Origin: Pseudomonas graminis | GTDB taxonomy: Bacteria > Pseudomonadota > Gammaproteobacteria > Pseudomonadales > Pseudomonadaceae | Length of the DNA: 64,000 nucleotides | Assembly: GCF_001705435.1 (NCBI RefSeq) | Contig: NZ_MDEN01000068.1 | Span: 248,001-312,000 of the forward strand | Direction: 5' to 3' | Shown here: positions 9,873 to 18,491 of the stretch, in pieces | Numbering within the stretch: the stretch's first letter is position 1 | Layout: every line of letters begins with the position of its first letter | Made by a program: the position numbers and the translations under genes | The notes under the pieces: model-generated | Told to the model about the DNA's origin: nothing | What the model saw: the letters and a program-made list of their open reading frames with translations, nothing else | Database searches by the model: none

Positions 9873-10642
9873 GGCTGACAGCGCGCGCGATGACCCAGGG
9901 CTTCGCCATGGAGATCAAGGCCGGCGGCGATCCGCGGGAATTGCCGGACTACCGCAGGTTGTGCATTGAAATGGCGCGAATGGGTCATCCGGCCTGCCCT
10001 GATGTGGACTGGCAATCCATCGAACAGTGCTGCCTGGCCTTGTTTGCCAGCCATGGCGCGGACCTGCAAACGGCGGCGGCTTATGCCCTGACGCGCAGTC
10101 ACTTGGCCGGAGTGGACGGGATCTTCGAAGGCGTGGCGGTGCTGGAGAGCCTTCTGCGGGCAGACGCCAAACCCTGGCCCCGAGGGGTATCGGCGCGGGC
10201 GGAAATCCTCGGCGGAGTGTTCGGCTCGTGGCAAGCGGTGCTGCGGGAACTGGAGATCAACCCTTGCGATCGGGCAGGCCTTAACCTGCTGAGCACGCGG
10301 CTTGGGTCGCTGCGCCAGACGCTGGTTGAGCAACATCCGCAATCCCTCATCGCGCTGGATCGGTTACACGAGCAGATCGGACAGCGGGTGTCACGTCTGG
10401 AGCGCGATGCCCAAGCCCTTGGCGTTGTCGGGCAGCAAACAGCGCGAGCTTCAACGCTGCCCACCTCAGCGGACTCCCCAGTGCAGCGCGCAGTGCCCGG
10501 CTCAACGCAGCGCAACCGGCCCGGCACGCAAAGGAAGGCCACGCCCCCCAATTCGCCCCTCCAGCAGCGTCGAGCGCTCCGTATCGGATGGCTCGCCGCC
10601 GCGCTGTTCGGCTGTCTCATCGTTCTTGCCGCAGGCTATTGA
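9869..10642 (+). CDS. VasL-like T6SS protein, ImpA N-terminal domain plus one membrane helix (short form)
   Basis: The protein has 257 residues and starts at GTG 9869, overlapping the tssE stop. The N-terminal half has ImpA/TssA-type features (PRELPDYRRLCIEMARMGHP, then VLESLLRADAKPWPRGVSAR). A polar linker rich in Thr, Gln and Arg follows, and one membrane helix (IGWLAAALFGCLIVLAAG) ends almost exactly at the C-terminus. VasL proteins of other T6SS clusters have the same first two parts but continue into a C-terminal domain after the helix. That domain is absent here and no continuation is visible downstream, so this is either a short form or a truncation at the operon end. Confidence 0.7.
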   Translation: MRLTARAMTQGFAMEIKAGGDPRELPDYRRLCIEMARMGHPACPDVDWQSIEQCCLALFASHGADLQTAAAYALTRSHLAGVDGIFEGVAVLESLLRADAKPWPRGVSARAEILGGVFGSWQAVLRELEINPCDRAGLNLLSTRLGSLRQTLVEQHPQSLIALDRLHEQIGQRVSRLERDAQALGVVGQQTARASTLPTSADSPVQRAVPGSTQRNRPGTQRKATPPNSPLQQRRALRIGWLAAALFGCLIVLAAGY

Positions 10643-10794
10643 GGTGCGTTGACCTCACACTTTTCGCGGGGTCGGTCGCGCACGGAATGTACCGCCCGGC
10701 TGAACCTTGGCATTTACCCGTCGGCCATATTTACAGCCGGGCACTGACTCCATTAGTGTGCGCGCATCATCTGCCTCAACACCGCGGCTGCCGC

Positions 10795-11466
10795 ATGTTC
10801 AGGCACGTCCGCTCAGACCGGACACTTTCGCCCTTGGTTGAAATCACCCCTGCGTTGCGCGACCCTTGCGTCCCGGCCCCCGTTGCCAGCGTCCTTCAGC
10901 AATTGCGAACGGCGACCGCTGTCCAGCACACGGCACTCGAAGCCCGATTGCCACTGACCCACCCACAGCTTGATCTCGACACCTACAAACGGATCATCGC
11001 TGCCTATTACGGTTTTCATCTGCCCCTGCAACAGTCGATTGAGCGTTTTCTGGCGCCCCAGGCCGTTGATCCTGCGCGGCAGAAAATCCCGGCGTTGATC
11101 AAGGATCTGCACGCTCTCGGCCTGGACGACCTGCAGATTGAGGCGCTGCCGCTGTGCACCGAGCTGCCCGCCATCGACAGCGTCGCGCAGTTACTCGGCG
11201 TGATGTACGTCATGGAAGGGGCGACCCTGGGGGGGCAGGTGTTGCGCCGCATCATCGCCGGCAGACTGGGCGTGGACGCCGACAGCGGCGGCGAGTTTCT
11301 GGACGTCTACGGCCGCGACACCGGTCGTCTGTGGAAAGCTTTCCTCAAACAACTGGCCGAGTTCGACACCCCGCTGCACAACACCGAGGTGGTGCAATCG
11401 GCCCGCCACACCTTTGAATCCTTTCAAACCTGGCTGGAGCGAGCGGGAGTGCTGAACAATGCTTAA
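10795..11466 (+). CDS. bphO: Heme oxygenase BphO
   Basis: BphO opens heme to biliverdin, the chromophore used by the phytochrome encoded next. Counting from ATG 10795 the product has 223 residues. The proximal-histidine segment is TAVQHTALEARLPL (His45) and the distal-helix segment is YVMEGATLGGQVL, both typical of bacterial heme oxygenases. The start is uncertain: the family is usually about 190-200 residues, there is no good ribosome site before 10795, and the frame is open further upstream. The stop overlaps bphP by 8 nt, the usual bphO-bphP arrangement. Confidence 0.88.
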   Translation: MFRHVRSDRTLSPLVEITPALRDPCVPAPVASVLQQLRTATAVQHTALEARLPLTHPQLDLDTYKRIIAAYYGFHLPLQQSIERFLAPQAVDPARQKIPALIKDLHALGLDDLQIEALPLCTELPAIDSVAQLLGVMYVMEGATLGGQVLRRIIAGRLGVDADSGGEFLDVYGRDTGRLWKAFLKQLAEFDTPLHNTEVVQSARHTFESFQTWLERAGVLNNA

Positions 11467-13681
11467 CAACATGCAGACCATGGACGACCTGCTGGACACC
11501 TGCGCCAACGAACCGATTCGTATCCCGGGCGCCATTCAGCCCCACGGCGCTCTGCTCACGCTGCTCGAAGCCGACTGGTCCGTGCAACAGGCCAGTGCCA
11601 ATGCCTGGCAGATGCTGGGCATTCCCGGCGACGTGCAGGCCGGCGACTCGCTGGCACGCTGGCTGGGCGAGGCGCAGGCCGACGCCTTGCGCGACGCCGT
11701 TCGGGACGCGGATCTGCACAGCCTCGATCCGTTGCCGATGCAGTTTGCCGGGCAGGCATTCGATGGCCTGTTGCATCGCCATGACGGCCTGCTGTTTCTG
11801 GAGGTGGAGCCCGTCGCCACCCAGGCATCGATGCAGCACTTGGGCCCGCGCCTCACGCGCACCTTGCGTCGCCTGCAATCGGCCAAATCACTGGACGATC
11901 TGTACGCCATCAGCGTCGCGGAAATCCGCGCACTGACCGGCTACGACCGGGTGATGATCTATCGCTTTGAAGAGGAGGGCCACGGGCAGGTCATTGCCGA
12001 GTCGGCAACGGCCGAACTGGACGCCTACCTGGGGCTTTTTTTCCCCGCCACTGACATTCCGCAACAGGCCCGCGAGCTGTATCGCCTGAACTGGCTGCGC
12101 ATCATCCCCGACGCCGCGTATGTGCCGGCGCCTATGGTCCCGGCCCTGCGCCCGGATACCGGCGAACCGCTGGACATGAGCCACGCGGTGCTGCGCAGCG
12201 TGTCGCCGATCCATTGTCAGTACATGCATAACATGGGCGTGCGCTCATCGATGAGCATCTCCCTGCTCAAGGATGAACGCCTCTGGGGCCTGATCAGTTG
12301 CGGCAATCGCGAGCCGCTGCAGGTTCCCCACACCCTGCGCTCAGCCTGCCAGACCATCGGACAAGTGCTGTCGATGCAGATCAGCCTGCTGGAAGATCAG
12401 CACACTCAGCGCCAGCGACTGGCCAAACACCACATGCTGGACCGGCTGTCCAGGGCGATGAACGAGTCCGCGGCCGACGTCTACAACGGGCTGCTTGAAC
12501 ATTCCCAGGCGCTGCTGACACTGGTCGACGCCAACGGTGTGGCGGTGATCATCGACGGTCAGGTGCACCTGATCGGCCAGTGCCCGAGCACCGAGCAAGT
12601 GAGCGCGTTGCAGCAATGGCTGCAGAACCGGCCCGGAGCGGTGTTCGAGACGTCCAGCCTCGGCGCCGTGTTCCCCGACGCGCAAGGGTATCCAGACGTG
12701 GCCAGCGGACTGCTGGCGTTCAGCTTGCCCAAGCCGGTGGCCAACGCGGTGCTGTGGTTTCGCGCAGAGGTCAGGGGCAGCGTGGAGTGGAGCGGTAACC
12801 CACAGGAGGCCAAACGGGTCGTCAATGACCGCCTGCAGCCACGGGAATCCTTTGCCCTGTGGGAACAGCAGGTCGAGGGCAAGGCCAGGGCCTGGAGCGC
12901 CGGCGAGGTCTACGCGGTGTCCGACCTGCGTCGCTCGGCGCTGGAGGCGGACCTGTCACGGCAGGTGCTGCGCGAAAAAGAGGCCGTGCGTGCCCGCGAT
13001 GAGCTGGTGGCCGTGGTGTCCCACGACCTGCGCAGCCCGCTGACCGTCATCGTCATGCAGTGCGCCATGATGCAGCGGGTGATCAACGCCGACGCCACGG
13101 CGTCTACCAAACGACTCAACTCGGCCATCGACATCCTGCAGCGCGCGTCCACGCGAATGACCAACCTGCTGGAGGATTTGCTCGATACCTCAAAGATCGA
13201 AGCCGGCCGCTACTTCATCGACGCCGAGCCGCTGGAAGTCAGTCAGTTGTTCGAAGACGCCTGGTCACTGCTCACGCCACTGGCGCTGAACAAATTCATC
13301 GACCTGACGTTCGACGCTGATCCCGACCTGACGATTTTCGCTGACCCGGAGCGCATGTTCCAGGTGCTCTCCAATCTGGTGGGCAATGCCATCAAATTCA
13401 CGCCCAAGTCCGGCAGTGTGAAGGTGACGGCGTCAGCCGCGGGCGACAATGTGGTGTTCGCCGTGGTGGACAGCGGGGATGGCATTCGTGGCGATCAATT
13501 GCCCCACGTGTTCGAGCGCTATTGGCGCAGGCGTGAAGGCAATCCGAGCGGCACGGGCCTGGGGCTCTACATCTCCCAGGGCATCGTCAGGGCCCACGGC
13601 GGCGAACTGACCGCCGCCAGTGAAGAGGGCGTCGGCAGCGAATTCCGCTTCACGGTGCCGCGCGCGTCCATGGCGTCCTGA
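11459..13681 (+). CDS. bphP: Bacteriophytochrome sensor histidine kinase BphP
   Basis: This is a red/far-red photoreceptor kinase of 740 residues with PAS (about 10-125), GAF (about 140-300), PHY (about 320-490), HisKA and HATPase domains. Cys15 (LLDTC15AN) is the biliverdin attachment site. The GAF domain has the D199-I-P motif and SPIH252; the kinase has H522 (VVSH522DLRSPL), an N box (NLVGNAIKFTP) and GTGLGLYIS. Unusually, the conserved CHH that normally follows LWGLIS reads C281-G282-N283, so the chromophore-contacting His is Gly. No receiver domain is fused and no cognate regulator is adjacent; the output partner is unknown. Confidence 0.93.
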   Translation: MLNNMQTMDDLLDTCANEPIRIPGAIQPHGALLTLLEADWSVQQASANAWQMLGIPGDVQAGDSLARWLGEAQADALRDAVRDADLHSLDPLPMQFAGQAFDGLLHRHDGLLFLEVEPVATQASMQHLGPRLTRTLRRLQSAKSLDDLYAISVAEIRALTGYDRVMIYRFEEEGHGQVIAESATAELDAYLGLFFPATDIPQQARELYRLNWLRIIPDAAYVPAPMVPALRPDTGEPLDMSHAVLRSVSPIHCQYMHNMGVRSSMSISLLKDERLWGLISCGNREPLQVPHTLRSACQTIGQVLSMQISLLEDQHTQRQRLAKHHMLDRLSRAMNESAADVYNGLLEHSQALLTLVDANGVAVIIDGQVHLIGQCPSTEQVSALQQWLQNRPGAVFETSSLGAVFPDAQGYPDVASGLLAFSLPKPVANAVLWFRAEVRGSVEWSGNPQEAKRVVNDRLQPRESFALWEQQVEGKARAWSAGEVYAVSDLRRSALEADLSRQVLREKEAVRARDELVAVVSHDLRSPLTVIVMQCAMMQRVINADATASTKRLNSAIDILQRASTRMTNLLEDLLDTSKIEAGRYFIDAEPLEVSQLFEDAWSLLTPLALNKFIDLTFDADPDLTIFADPERMFQVLSNLVGNAIKFTPKSGSVKVTASAAGDNVVFAVVDSGDGIRGDQLPHVFERYWRRREGNPSGTGLGLYISQGIVRAHGGELTAASEEGVGSEFRFTVPRASMAS

Positions 13682-13705
13682 CCCGGACGCGAGCGCCCCA
13701 GTGGC

Positions 13706-13734
13706 CGGGGGTTATTCCTGACTGGAATCCCCCG
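13706..13734 (+). terminator. Possible terminator hairpin after bphP
   Basis: The arms CGGGGG-TT-ATTCC (13706-13718) and GGAATCCCCCG (13724-13734) pair around a 5-nt loop with a two-base bulge, 25 nt after the bphP stop. No U run follows directly, only an AT-rich stretch, so it may be a weak terminator or an mRNA-stabilising hairpin. Confidence 0.45.
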
Positions 13735-13770
13735 CATGAAAAACATGAATTTTATTTATGCCTGTCAGCC

Positions 13771-13803
13771 CTCTACCGTGAGCGTGTTCCGTTCACGGTA
13801 GAG
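13771..13803 (+). promoter_or_regulatory. Perfect 11-bp inverted repeat just before the MFS start codon
   Basis: CTCTACCGTGA (13771-13781) and TCACGGTAGAG (13793-13803) are exact inverted repeats separated by 11 nt. The right arm includes GGTAGAG, the only plausible ribosome-binding sequence for the ATG at 13809. It could be an operator or an mRNA hairpin that masks the ribosome site. Confidence 0.6.
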
Positions 13804-13808
13804 CCATC

Positions 13809-15077
13809 ATGACCGCACACCCCCAATCCCAGGCTGAGCCCCTGCCATCCATCGTCGAAGAGCACTGGAAGCGCAATCTGGCCGTTTGTGTGTTCGGCGC
13901 GTTCACCACCATCGTCGCCATGACGCTGCTGCTGCCGTTTCTGCCGCTGTATGTCGAACACTTGGGCGTCAGCGATCAGGCCGCCATCGTGCAGTGGTCG
14001 GGGGTGGCGTTTGGCGCGACCTTTCTGTCTGCCGCGCTGACGGCACCGCTGTGGGGGCGGCTGGGCGACCGCTACGGGCGCAAGCTCATGCTGATTCGCG
14101 CCAGCCTGGGCATGGCGGTGGCGATGTCGCTGATCGGGCTGGCGGAGAACATTTACCAGTTGGTCGGGCTGCGTTTGCTGGCAGGGTTGCTCGGCGGCTA
14201 TGCCTCCGGCGCGACCATTCTGGTGGCGACGCAGACGCCCAGGGCGCGCACCGGCTGGGCACTGGGCATGCTCTCTTCGGGGATCATGGCCGGTAATCTC
14301 GCCGGGCCGTTGATTGGCGGACTGTTGCCGCCGCTGATCGGCATCCGTACCACGTTCTTCCTGGCCGGGGGCGTGATCTTTCTGACCTTCCTTGCGACGC
14401 TGTTTCTGATGAAGGAAGCGCCTCGGCTTCGACGTCAGGCGGGTGCGGCGAAGGCGCCGGCTGTGCGGGCGTGGGACGTCATCGCGGACAAAAAACCGGT
14501 GCTGACCATGCTGGTTGTGGCCTGTCTGGTGATGTTTTCGATCATGTCCATCGAGCCGATCATCACCGTGTACCTGACCCAATTGCACAGTGAAAACGTC
14601 ACGCTGATGGCCGGGCTGGTGATGTCGGCTACCGCCCTGGCCAGCGTGTTGTCGGCGTCCCGCATCGGCAAGCTGGCCGACCGCACCGGCCACTGGAAAG
14701 TGGTCATCGGCTGCCTGACGGCGGCCGCTCTGTTGCTCATCCCCCAGGCGTTCGTCAGCCATGCCTGGCAATTGGTGCTGCTGCGTTTTCTGATGGGCAT
14801 TGCCCTGGGCGGCCTGTTGCCGTGCATTGCGGCGATCATCCGCCATTCGGTGCCCGACGCCGTGGCGGGGCGCATGCTGGGCTATTCCACGTCTTGCCAG
14901 TACATCGGCCAGGTGCTGGGGCCGCTGACCGGGGGGTACCTGGGCGGGCATTTCGGGATGCCGGTGGTCTTCATCGCCACCTGCCTGCTGATGGGCGGGT
15001 GCGCGGTCGGGATGTTGCTGATGCGGCCTCTGATGTCCAGCGGGACGGGCGCCAGCCGGGCGGAGCGCGGCATTTGA
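13809..15077 (+). CDS. MFS efflux transporter (MdtG/multidrug-type)
   Basis: The protein has 422 residues and about 12 membrane segments. The motif A loop between helices 2 and 3 reads GRLGDRYGRKLML, and a related loop occurs halfway (SRIGKLADRTGHWKV), as expected for two six-helix halves. Overall it resembles proton-driven MFS exporters of the MdtG/DHA1 group; the substrate cannot be told. It is preceded by a perfect inverted repeat that overlaps its ribosome site and is followed 82 nt later by an orphan sensor kinase on the same strand, which could be co-transcribed. Confidence 0.85.
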   Translation: MTAHPQSQAEPLPSIVEEHWKRNLAVCVFGAFTTIVAMTLLLPFLPLYVEHLGVSDQAAIVQWSGVAFGATFLSAALTAPLWGRLGDRYGRKLMLIRASLGMAVAMSLIGLAENIYQLVGLRLLAGLLGGYASGATILVATQTPRARTGWALGMLSSGIMAGNLAGPLIGGLLPPLIGIRTTFFLAGGVIFLTFLATLFLMKEAPRLRRQAGAAKAPAVRAWDVIADKKPVLTMLVVACLVMFSIMSIEPIITVYLTQLHSENVTLMAGLVMSATALASVLSASRIGKLADRTGHWKVVIGCLTAAALLLIPQAFVSHAWQLVLLRFLMGIALGGLLPCIAAIIRHSVPDAVAGRMLGYSTSCQYIGQVLGPLTGGYLGGHFGMPVVFIATCLLMGGCAVGMLLMRPLMSSGTGASRAERGI

Positions 15078-15159
15078 CAAAACCATGACATCCCGCACCC
15101 GATAATCGCCGCAGGAGGGGCGACGCCCCGGATTCGAGTACCGCCATGCACGGACCTTC

Positions 15160-16479
15160 ATGGACATCAAACACAGCCTCAAGCAACGGATTGTCATCGT
15201 ATTCGCCTTGATGAGCACCCTGGTCGCCGGGGTATTCGCCGCCGGTATCATTGCCACCGTGCACGTGGTCGAAAAGCGCCTGTCGATCATGAGCCTGAAG
15301 GGCAACATGCACCGTCTGCTGGCGGTGGACAGCATCAACGACTGGCGCCACCGGCCTGAAAAAGACGAATTGTTCTACGCCGAAGAGGGCGTTGGCGACC
15401 TTGCCATGAGCGATGACCTCAAGGGCCTGCCCCTGGGATTTCAGGAGTTCTTTCGCGGCAAGAAAGCCTATTACGCCATGGTCTCGGAAGTGAACGGGCG
15501 CCATTACGTGTTGTTGCGGGATCAGCGCAAATTCCAGAAACGTGAACGAATTCTGTTCGGGGTCGTGCTGGTCGGCTTCGTCCTCAGCGTGCTGTTGGCG
15601 GTGTTGCTGGGGCGGCTGCTGGCGTCCCGGGTGATCACGCCGGTGTCGCGCCTGGCCGGTCAGGTGCGCCATCGCGATCAGTTGCTGGAACTGGCGCCGG
15701 TGCTCGCCAGCGATTACGCCAATGACGAAGTCGGCGCACTGGCCCGATCCTTCGACGAAACCCTGGGCCGGCTGCGGGCCGCGCTGAGTCGCGAAAAGCT
15801 GTTCACCAGCGACGTCAGCCATGAGCTGCGCACGCCGCTCATGGTGCTGGCGACGTCCTGCGAACTGCTGATGGAATACCCGGCGCTGGACGACCGTTCC
15901 CGCACGCAGGTCAAGCGCATCGGCAAGGCCACCGCGGGTATGAACCAACTGGTCGAAACCTTCCTGCTGCTGGCCCGTACCGAAGGCAAGAACACGCCTC
16001 ATGGCCAGCGGTCGTCTCTGGTGCTGATCGCCGACGAGCTGGCTGACACCTGGCGCACGCCCATCGAAGCCAAAGGCTTGCGCTTCAGCTATCAGCGCCT
16101 GGACGGCGACGACGAGGCCTACAACGCGCCCTTGCTGCGCTCGGTGATGGGCAATCTCTTGCGCAACGCCTGGCACTACACCGATCAGGGATTCATCCAG
16201 TTGACCCTGCGCAGCGACGGGTTCAGCGTCGAGGACAGCGGCATCGGCATTCCGCTGGAAAAACAGCAGGCCATGTTCCAGCCCTTCGTGCGCGGCGACG
16301 AACAGCGCGGGGAGGGGCTGGGCCTGGGGTTGTCGCTGGTCCAGCGCATCTGCGCCAACCAGCACTGGACAGTCAACCTGACCAGCCGTGATGACGGGGG
16401 ATGCTGTTTTACCGTGTCGCTGAAGCCGACCCATGAGATGTTGGTGGCCACAAGCCCCAGCGCCGACATCAGCGATTAA
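15160..16479 (+). CDS. Orphan HAMP-type sensor histidine kinase
   Basis: The protein has 439 residues with two membrane helices (about 10-35 and 128-155) enclosing a periplasmic sensor region of about 90 residues, then a HAMP-like linker (RVITPVSRLAGQV), a HisKA domain with H221 in DVSH221ELRTPL, and a HATPase domain with N box NLLRNAWHYT, VEDSGIGIP and GLGLGLSLVQRI. It is a membrane kinase of the PhoR/ColS class by layout. No response regulator is adjacent in the same operon; the nearest is the one downstream of kaiC at 18492. The ligand and partner are unknown. Confidence 0.88.
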   Translation: MDIKHSLKQRIVIVFALMSTLVAGVFAAGIIATVHVVEKRLSIMSLKGNMHRLLAVDSINDWRHRPEKDELFYAEEGVGDLAMSDDLKGLPLGFQEFFRGKKAYYAMVSEVNGRHYVLLRDQRKFQKRERILFGVVLVGFVLSVLLAVLLGRLLASRVITPVSRLAGQVRHRDQLLELAPVLASDYANDEVGALARSFDETLGRLRAALSREKLFTSDVSHELRTPLMVLATSCELLMEYPALDDRSRTQVKRIGKATAGMNQLVETFLLLARTEGKNTPHGQRSSLVLIADELADTWRTPIEAKGLRFSYQRLDGDDEAYNAPLLRSVMGNLLRNAWHYTDQGFIQLTLRSDGFSVEDSGIGIPLEKQQAMFQPFVRGDEQRGEGLGLGLSLVQRICANQHWTVNLTSRDDGGCCFTVSLKPTHEMLVATSPSADISD

Positions 16480-16490
16480 TCCGACGCTTT

Positions 16491-16525
16491 CCCGGCTGAA
16501 GCCGGTCCTGCAGCCGGTCCTGCAG
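16491..16525. repeat. REP element with a partial duplication
   Basis: CCCGGCTGAAGCCGGTCCTG, followed by CAG, is the Pseudomonas REP core. It is immediately followed by a second copy of its last half (CCGGTCCTGCAG). It sits 12 nt after the sensor-kinase stop. Confidence 0.8.
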
Positions 16526-16657
16526 TCGAGGCCAAACCAGTCCAACCGCGGCCGGTCCACAGGGCGCAGGCGAAACCGCGCACGCCACTGGTCCGGTGCA
16601 CCGCACGAGGGCTCGACAGTGCGCTCCAACGGTTGCCTCCCTTATGGACCCGCGACC

Positions 16658-16843
16658 ATGCATCCTTCCAGCCCATCACTCATTTGCATGCCTGCCGACG
16701 ATCCCGCGGTAGGTACGGATGACACCCCTGAATATCCCCTGTCTGCCCCCATCAAACCCGACGATCCCGAGCGGCGCAGCGAGCAGTCCCAGGCCGAGAC
16801 CGATGGGTGCACCCCCGAAGCCGGTGCCGATCCGGCCGAGTGA
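16658..16843 (+). CDS. Possible small acidic hypothetical protein
   Basis: A 61-residue frame starts at ATG 16658 (alternative ATG 16688) and encodes an acidic, proline-rich product with PADDPAVGTDDTPEYPLSAP and IKPDDPERR. The composition resembles the short acidic protein encoded at 19292-19528 more than random shadow translation, but no convincing ribosome site precedes it. It lies between the kinase and the kaiC-like gene. Function unknown; it may not be a gene. Confidence 0.35.
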   Translation: MHPSSPSLICMPADDPAVGTDDTPEYPLSAPIKPDDPERRSEQSQAETDGCTPEAGADPAE

Positions 16844-16951
16844 TTATCATTCGTTCGGATGGGTGAATCGCTGCGTCTGTCGGCAAATGCGTGTGCATCT
16901 GTCATTGAAATTGATGATTGCGCTTGGAAAGCTTCTTCAAAAACGGAAGAA

Positions 16952-16969
16952 TGCGCGATTATTCGCGCA
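16952..16969. promoter_or_regulatory. 18-bp palindrome in the kaiC-like gene leader
   Basis: TGCGCGA-TTAT-TCGCGCA is a perfect 7-4-7 palindrome in an otherwise AT-rich leader (16844-17018), 50 bp upstream of the chosen TTG start. It could be an operator or a short mRNA hairpin. The rest of the leader has no convincing frame. Confidence 0.4.
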
Positions 16970-17018
16970 CCTAACTCGCAATATTCACCACGCCAATACC
17001 GTGGCGGAGGAAGCAAAT

Positions 17019-18446
17019 TTGAATCAGCTAAAACGCCTTCAGAGCGGAATTGAAGGGCTTGATGAGCTGCTAATGGGCGGCTTCGTTGCCGGGTCCTCGT
17101 ACATCATTCAGGGTCGACCGGGCTCCGGAAAAACCATTCTGGCTAACCAGATCGGTTTCAATCACATCCGCAATGGCGGCCGCGTGCTGTTCGCGACCCT
17201 GCTCGCCGAGCCCCACGAACGGCTGTTTCAGTTCCTCTCCACCATGAGCTTCTTCGACAAAGACCGGGTCGGCGACCAGATCCAGTTCGTCAGCGCGTTC
17301 GACACCATGGAAAACGACGGCCTTGATGAAGTCGTCAAGCTGCTGCGCCGGGAGATCGTCCGCCAGAAGTCCACGGTGATGATCCTCGACGGGCTGCTCA
17401 ATGCCCGCTCCAAAGCCGAATCCACTCTCAACACCAAACGCTTCATCTCCGAACTGCAGGGCCACGCCGCTTTCGCCGGGTGCACGGTGTTCTTCCTCAC
17501 CAGTTCCCAGCTGGACGACGGCAGCCCCGAACACACCATGGTCGACGGCGTGCTGGAAATGGGCGAAGAGCTGGTCGGCAACCGGTCCGTGCGCCGTATC
17601 AAGGCGCGCAAGACCCGTGGCAGTGGCGCCATCCCCGGCGCCCACGAATGCGAAATCACCGAAAACGGGCTGGTCGTCTACCCGCGCCTTGAAAGCACCA
17701 TCACCCACTCGGCGCTGCGCGACAGTGCTGAGTTCAGCGTCGTCGCCAGCGGGATCGACACGCTGGACCCGCTGATCGGTGGTGGCCTGGTGGAATCGTC
17801 GGTGACCTTGCTCCTCGGCCCGTCGGGCACGGGCAAGACCACGTTCGGCCTTAACTTTCTCGCGCGCTCGACGCCCGATGAACCGGGGCTGCTGTTCGGC
17901 TTCTACGAGTCGCCACAGCGCCTTCGGGTGAAGGCGGCGGCGCTCGGCCTGGACTTTGAAGCGCTGGAACGCGCCGGTGCGCTGCACATCGCCTGGAAAT
18001 CACCGACCGCCGAGTTGATCGACAAACTCGCCCTCGACCTGCTGCGGATCGTCGAGCAGCACGGCATCAAGCGCGTGTTCCTCGACAGTCTCGGCGGCAT
18101 GGCCCGGGCGTCGTGCGATCAATCGCGGATTCTCGACCTCTTCAGCGCCCTGATGAGCGAGCTTCGCGCCCGTGGCGTCACGGTGGTCTCAAGCTGGGAA
18201 ATCCGCGGCCTGATCGGCGGCAAGATCGACGCACCGGCCCCTGATATGTCGGGCATCGTCGACAACCTCATGCTGATCCGCTTCGCGCAATCGACGGCGG
18301 GGCTGACCCGGCAACTGTCGATCCTCAAAATCCGCGATAACCCCTACGACCCGGCCCTGCTGGACGTCTTGATCGGCGAGCAGGGTCTGACTGTGAAAAA
18401 GGCTGCGTTCCATGCCCTCGACGATTCAGGCAATGCAACGGCGTAG
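17019..18446 (+). CDS. KaiC-like double RecA-domain ATPase
   Basis: The product has 475 residues if it starts at TTG 17019, which has GCGGAGG at 17004-17010 upstream; a longer frame to 16719 has poor composition. Two KaiC/RadA-type ATPase domains are present, with Walker A motifs GRPGSGKT (32-39) and GPSGTGKT (267-274), and each domain has a hydrophobic Walker B strand ending in Asp (VMILDGL, RVFLDSLGG). The first domain starts SGIEGLDELLMGGF, the hallmark of KaiC-family proteins. Cyanobacterial KaiC is a clock kinase, but in pseudomonads KaiC-like proteins occur without KaiA/KaiB and are usually paired with response regulators, as here (gene at 18492). A signalling or stress role is an inference. 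Confidence 0.88.
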   Translation: MNQLKRLQSGIEGLDELLMGGFVAGSSYIIQGRPGSGKTILANQIGFNHIRNGGRVLFATLLAEPHERLFQFLSTMSFFDKDRVGDQIQFVSAFDTMENDGLDEVVKLLRREIVRQKSTVMILDGLLNARSKAESTLNTKRFISELQGHAAFAGCTVFFLTSSQLDDGSPEHTMVDGVLEMGEELVGNRSVRRIKARKTRGSGAIPGAHECEITENGLVVYPRLESTITHSALRDSAEFSVVASGIDTLDPLIGGGLVESSVTLLLGPSGTGKTTFGLNFLARSTPDEPGLLFGFYESPQRLRVKAAALGLDFEALERAGALHIAWKSPTAELIDKLALDLLRIVEQHGIKRVFLDSLGGMARASCDQSRILDLFSALMSELRARGVTVVSSWEIRGLIGGKIDAPAPDMSGIVDNLMLIRFAQSTAGLTRQLSILKIRDNPYDPALLDVLIGEQGLTVKKAAFHALDDSGNATA

Positions 18447-18491
18447 AAGTCGTCATCGAGCCGATGATCGCTCATTGGCGCGGAGGGCTGC

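Noticed and set aside
16719..17018. A 100-residue N-terminal extension of the KaiC-like protein.
   Set aside because: The extension has poor composition and spans an AT-rich leader; a TTG with a strong GGAGG gives the family-typical N-terminus.
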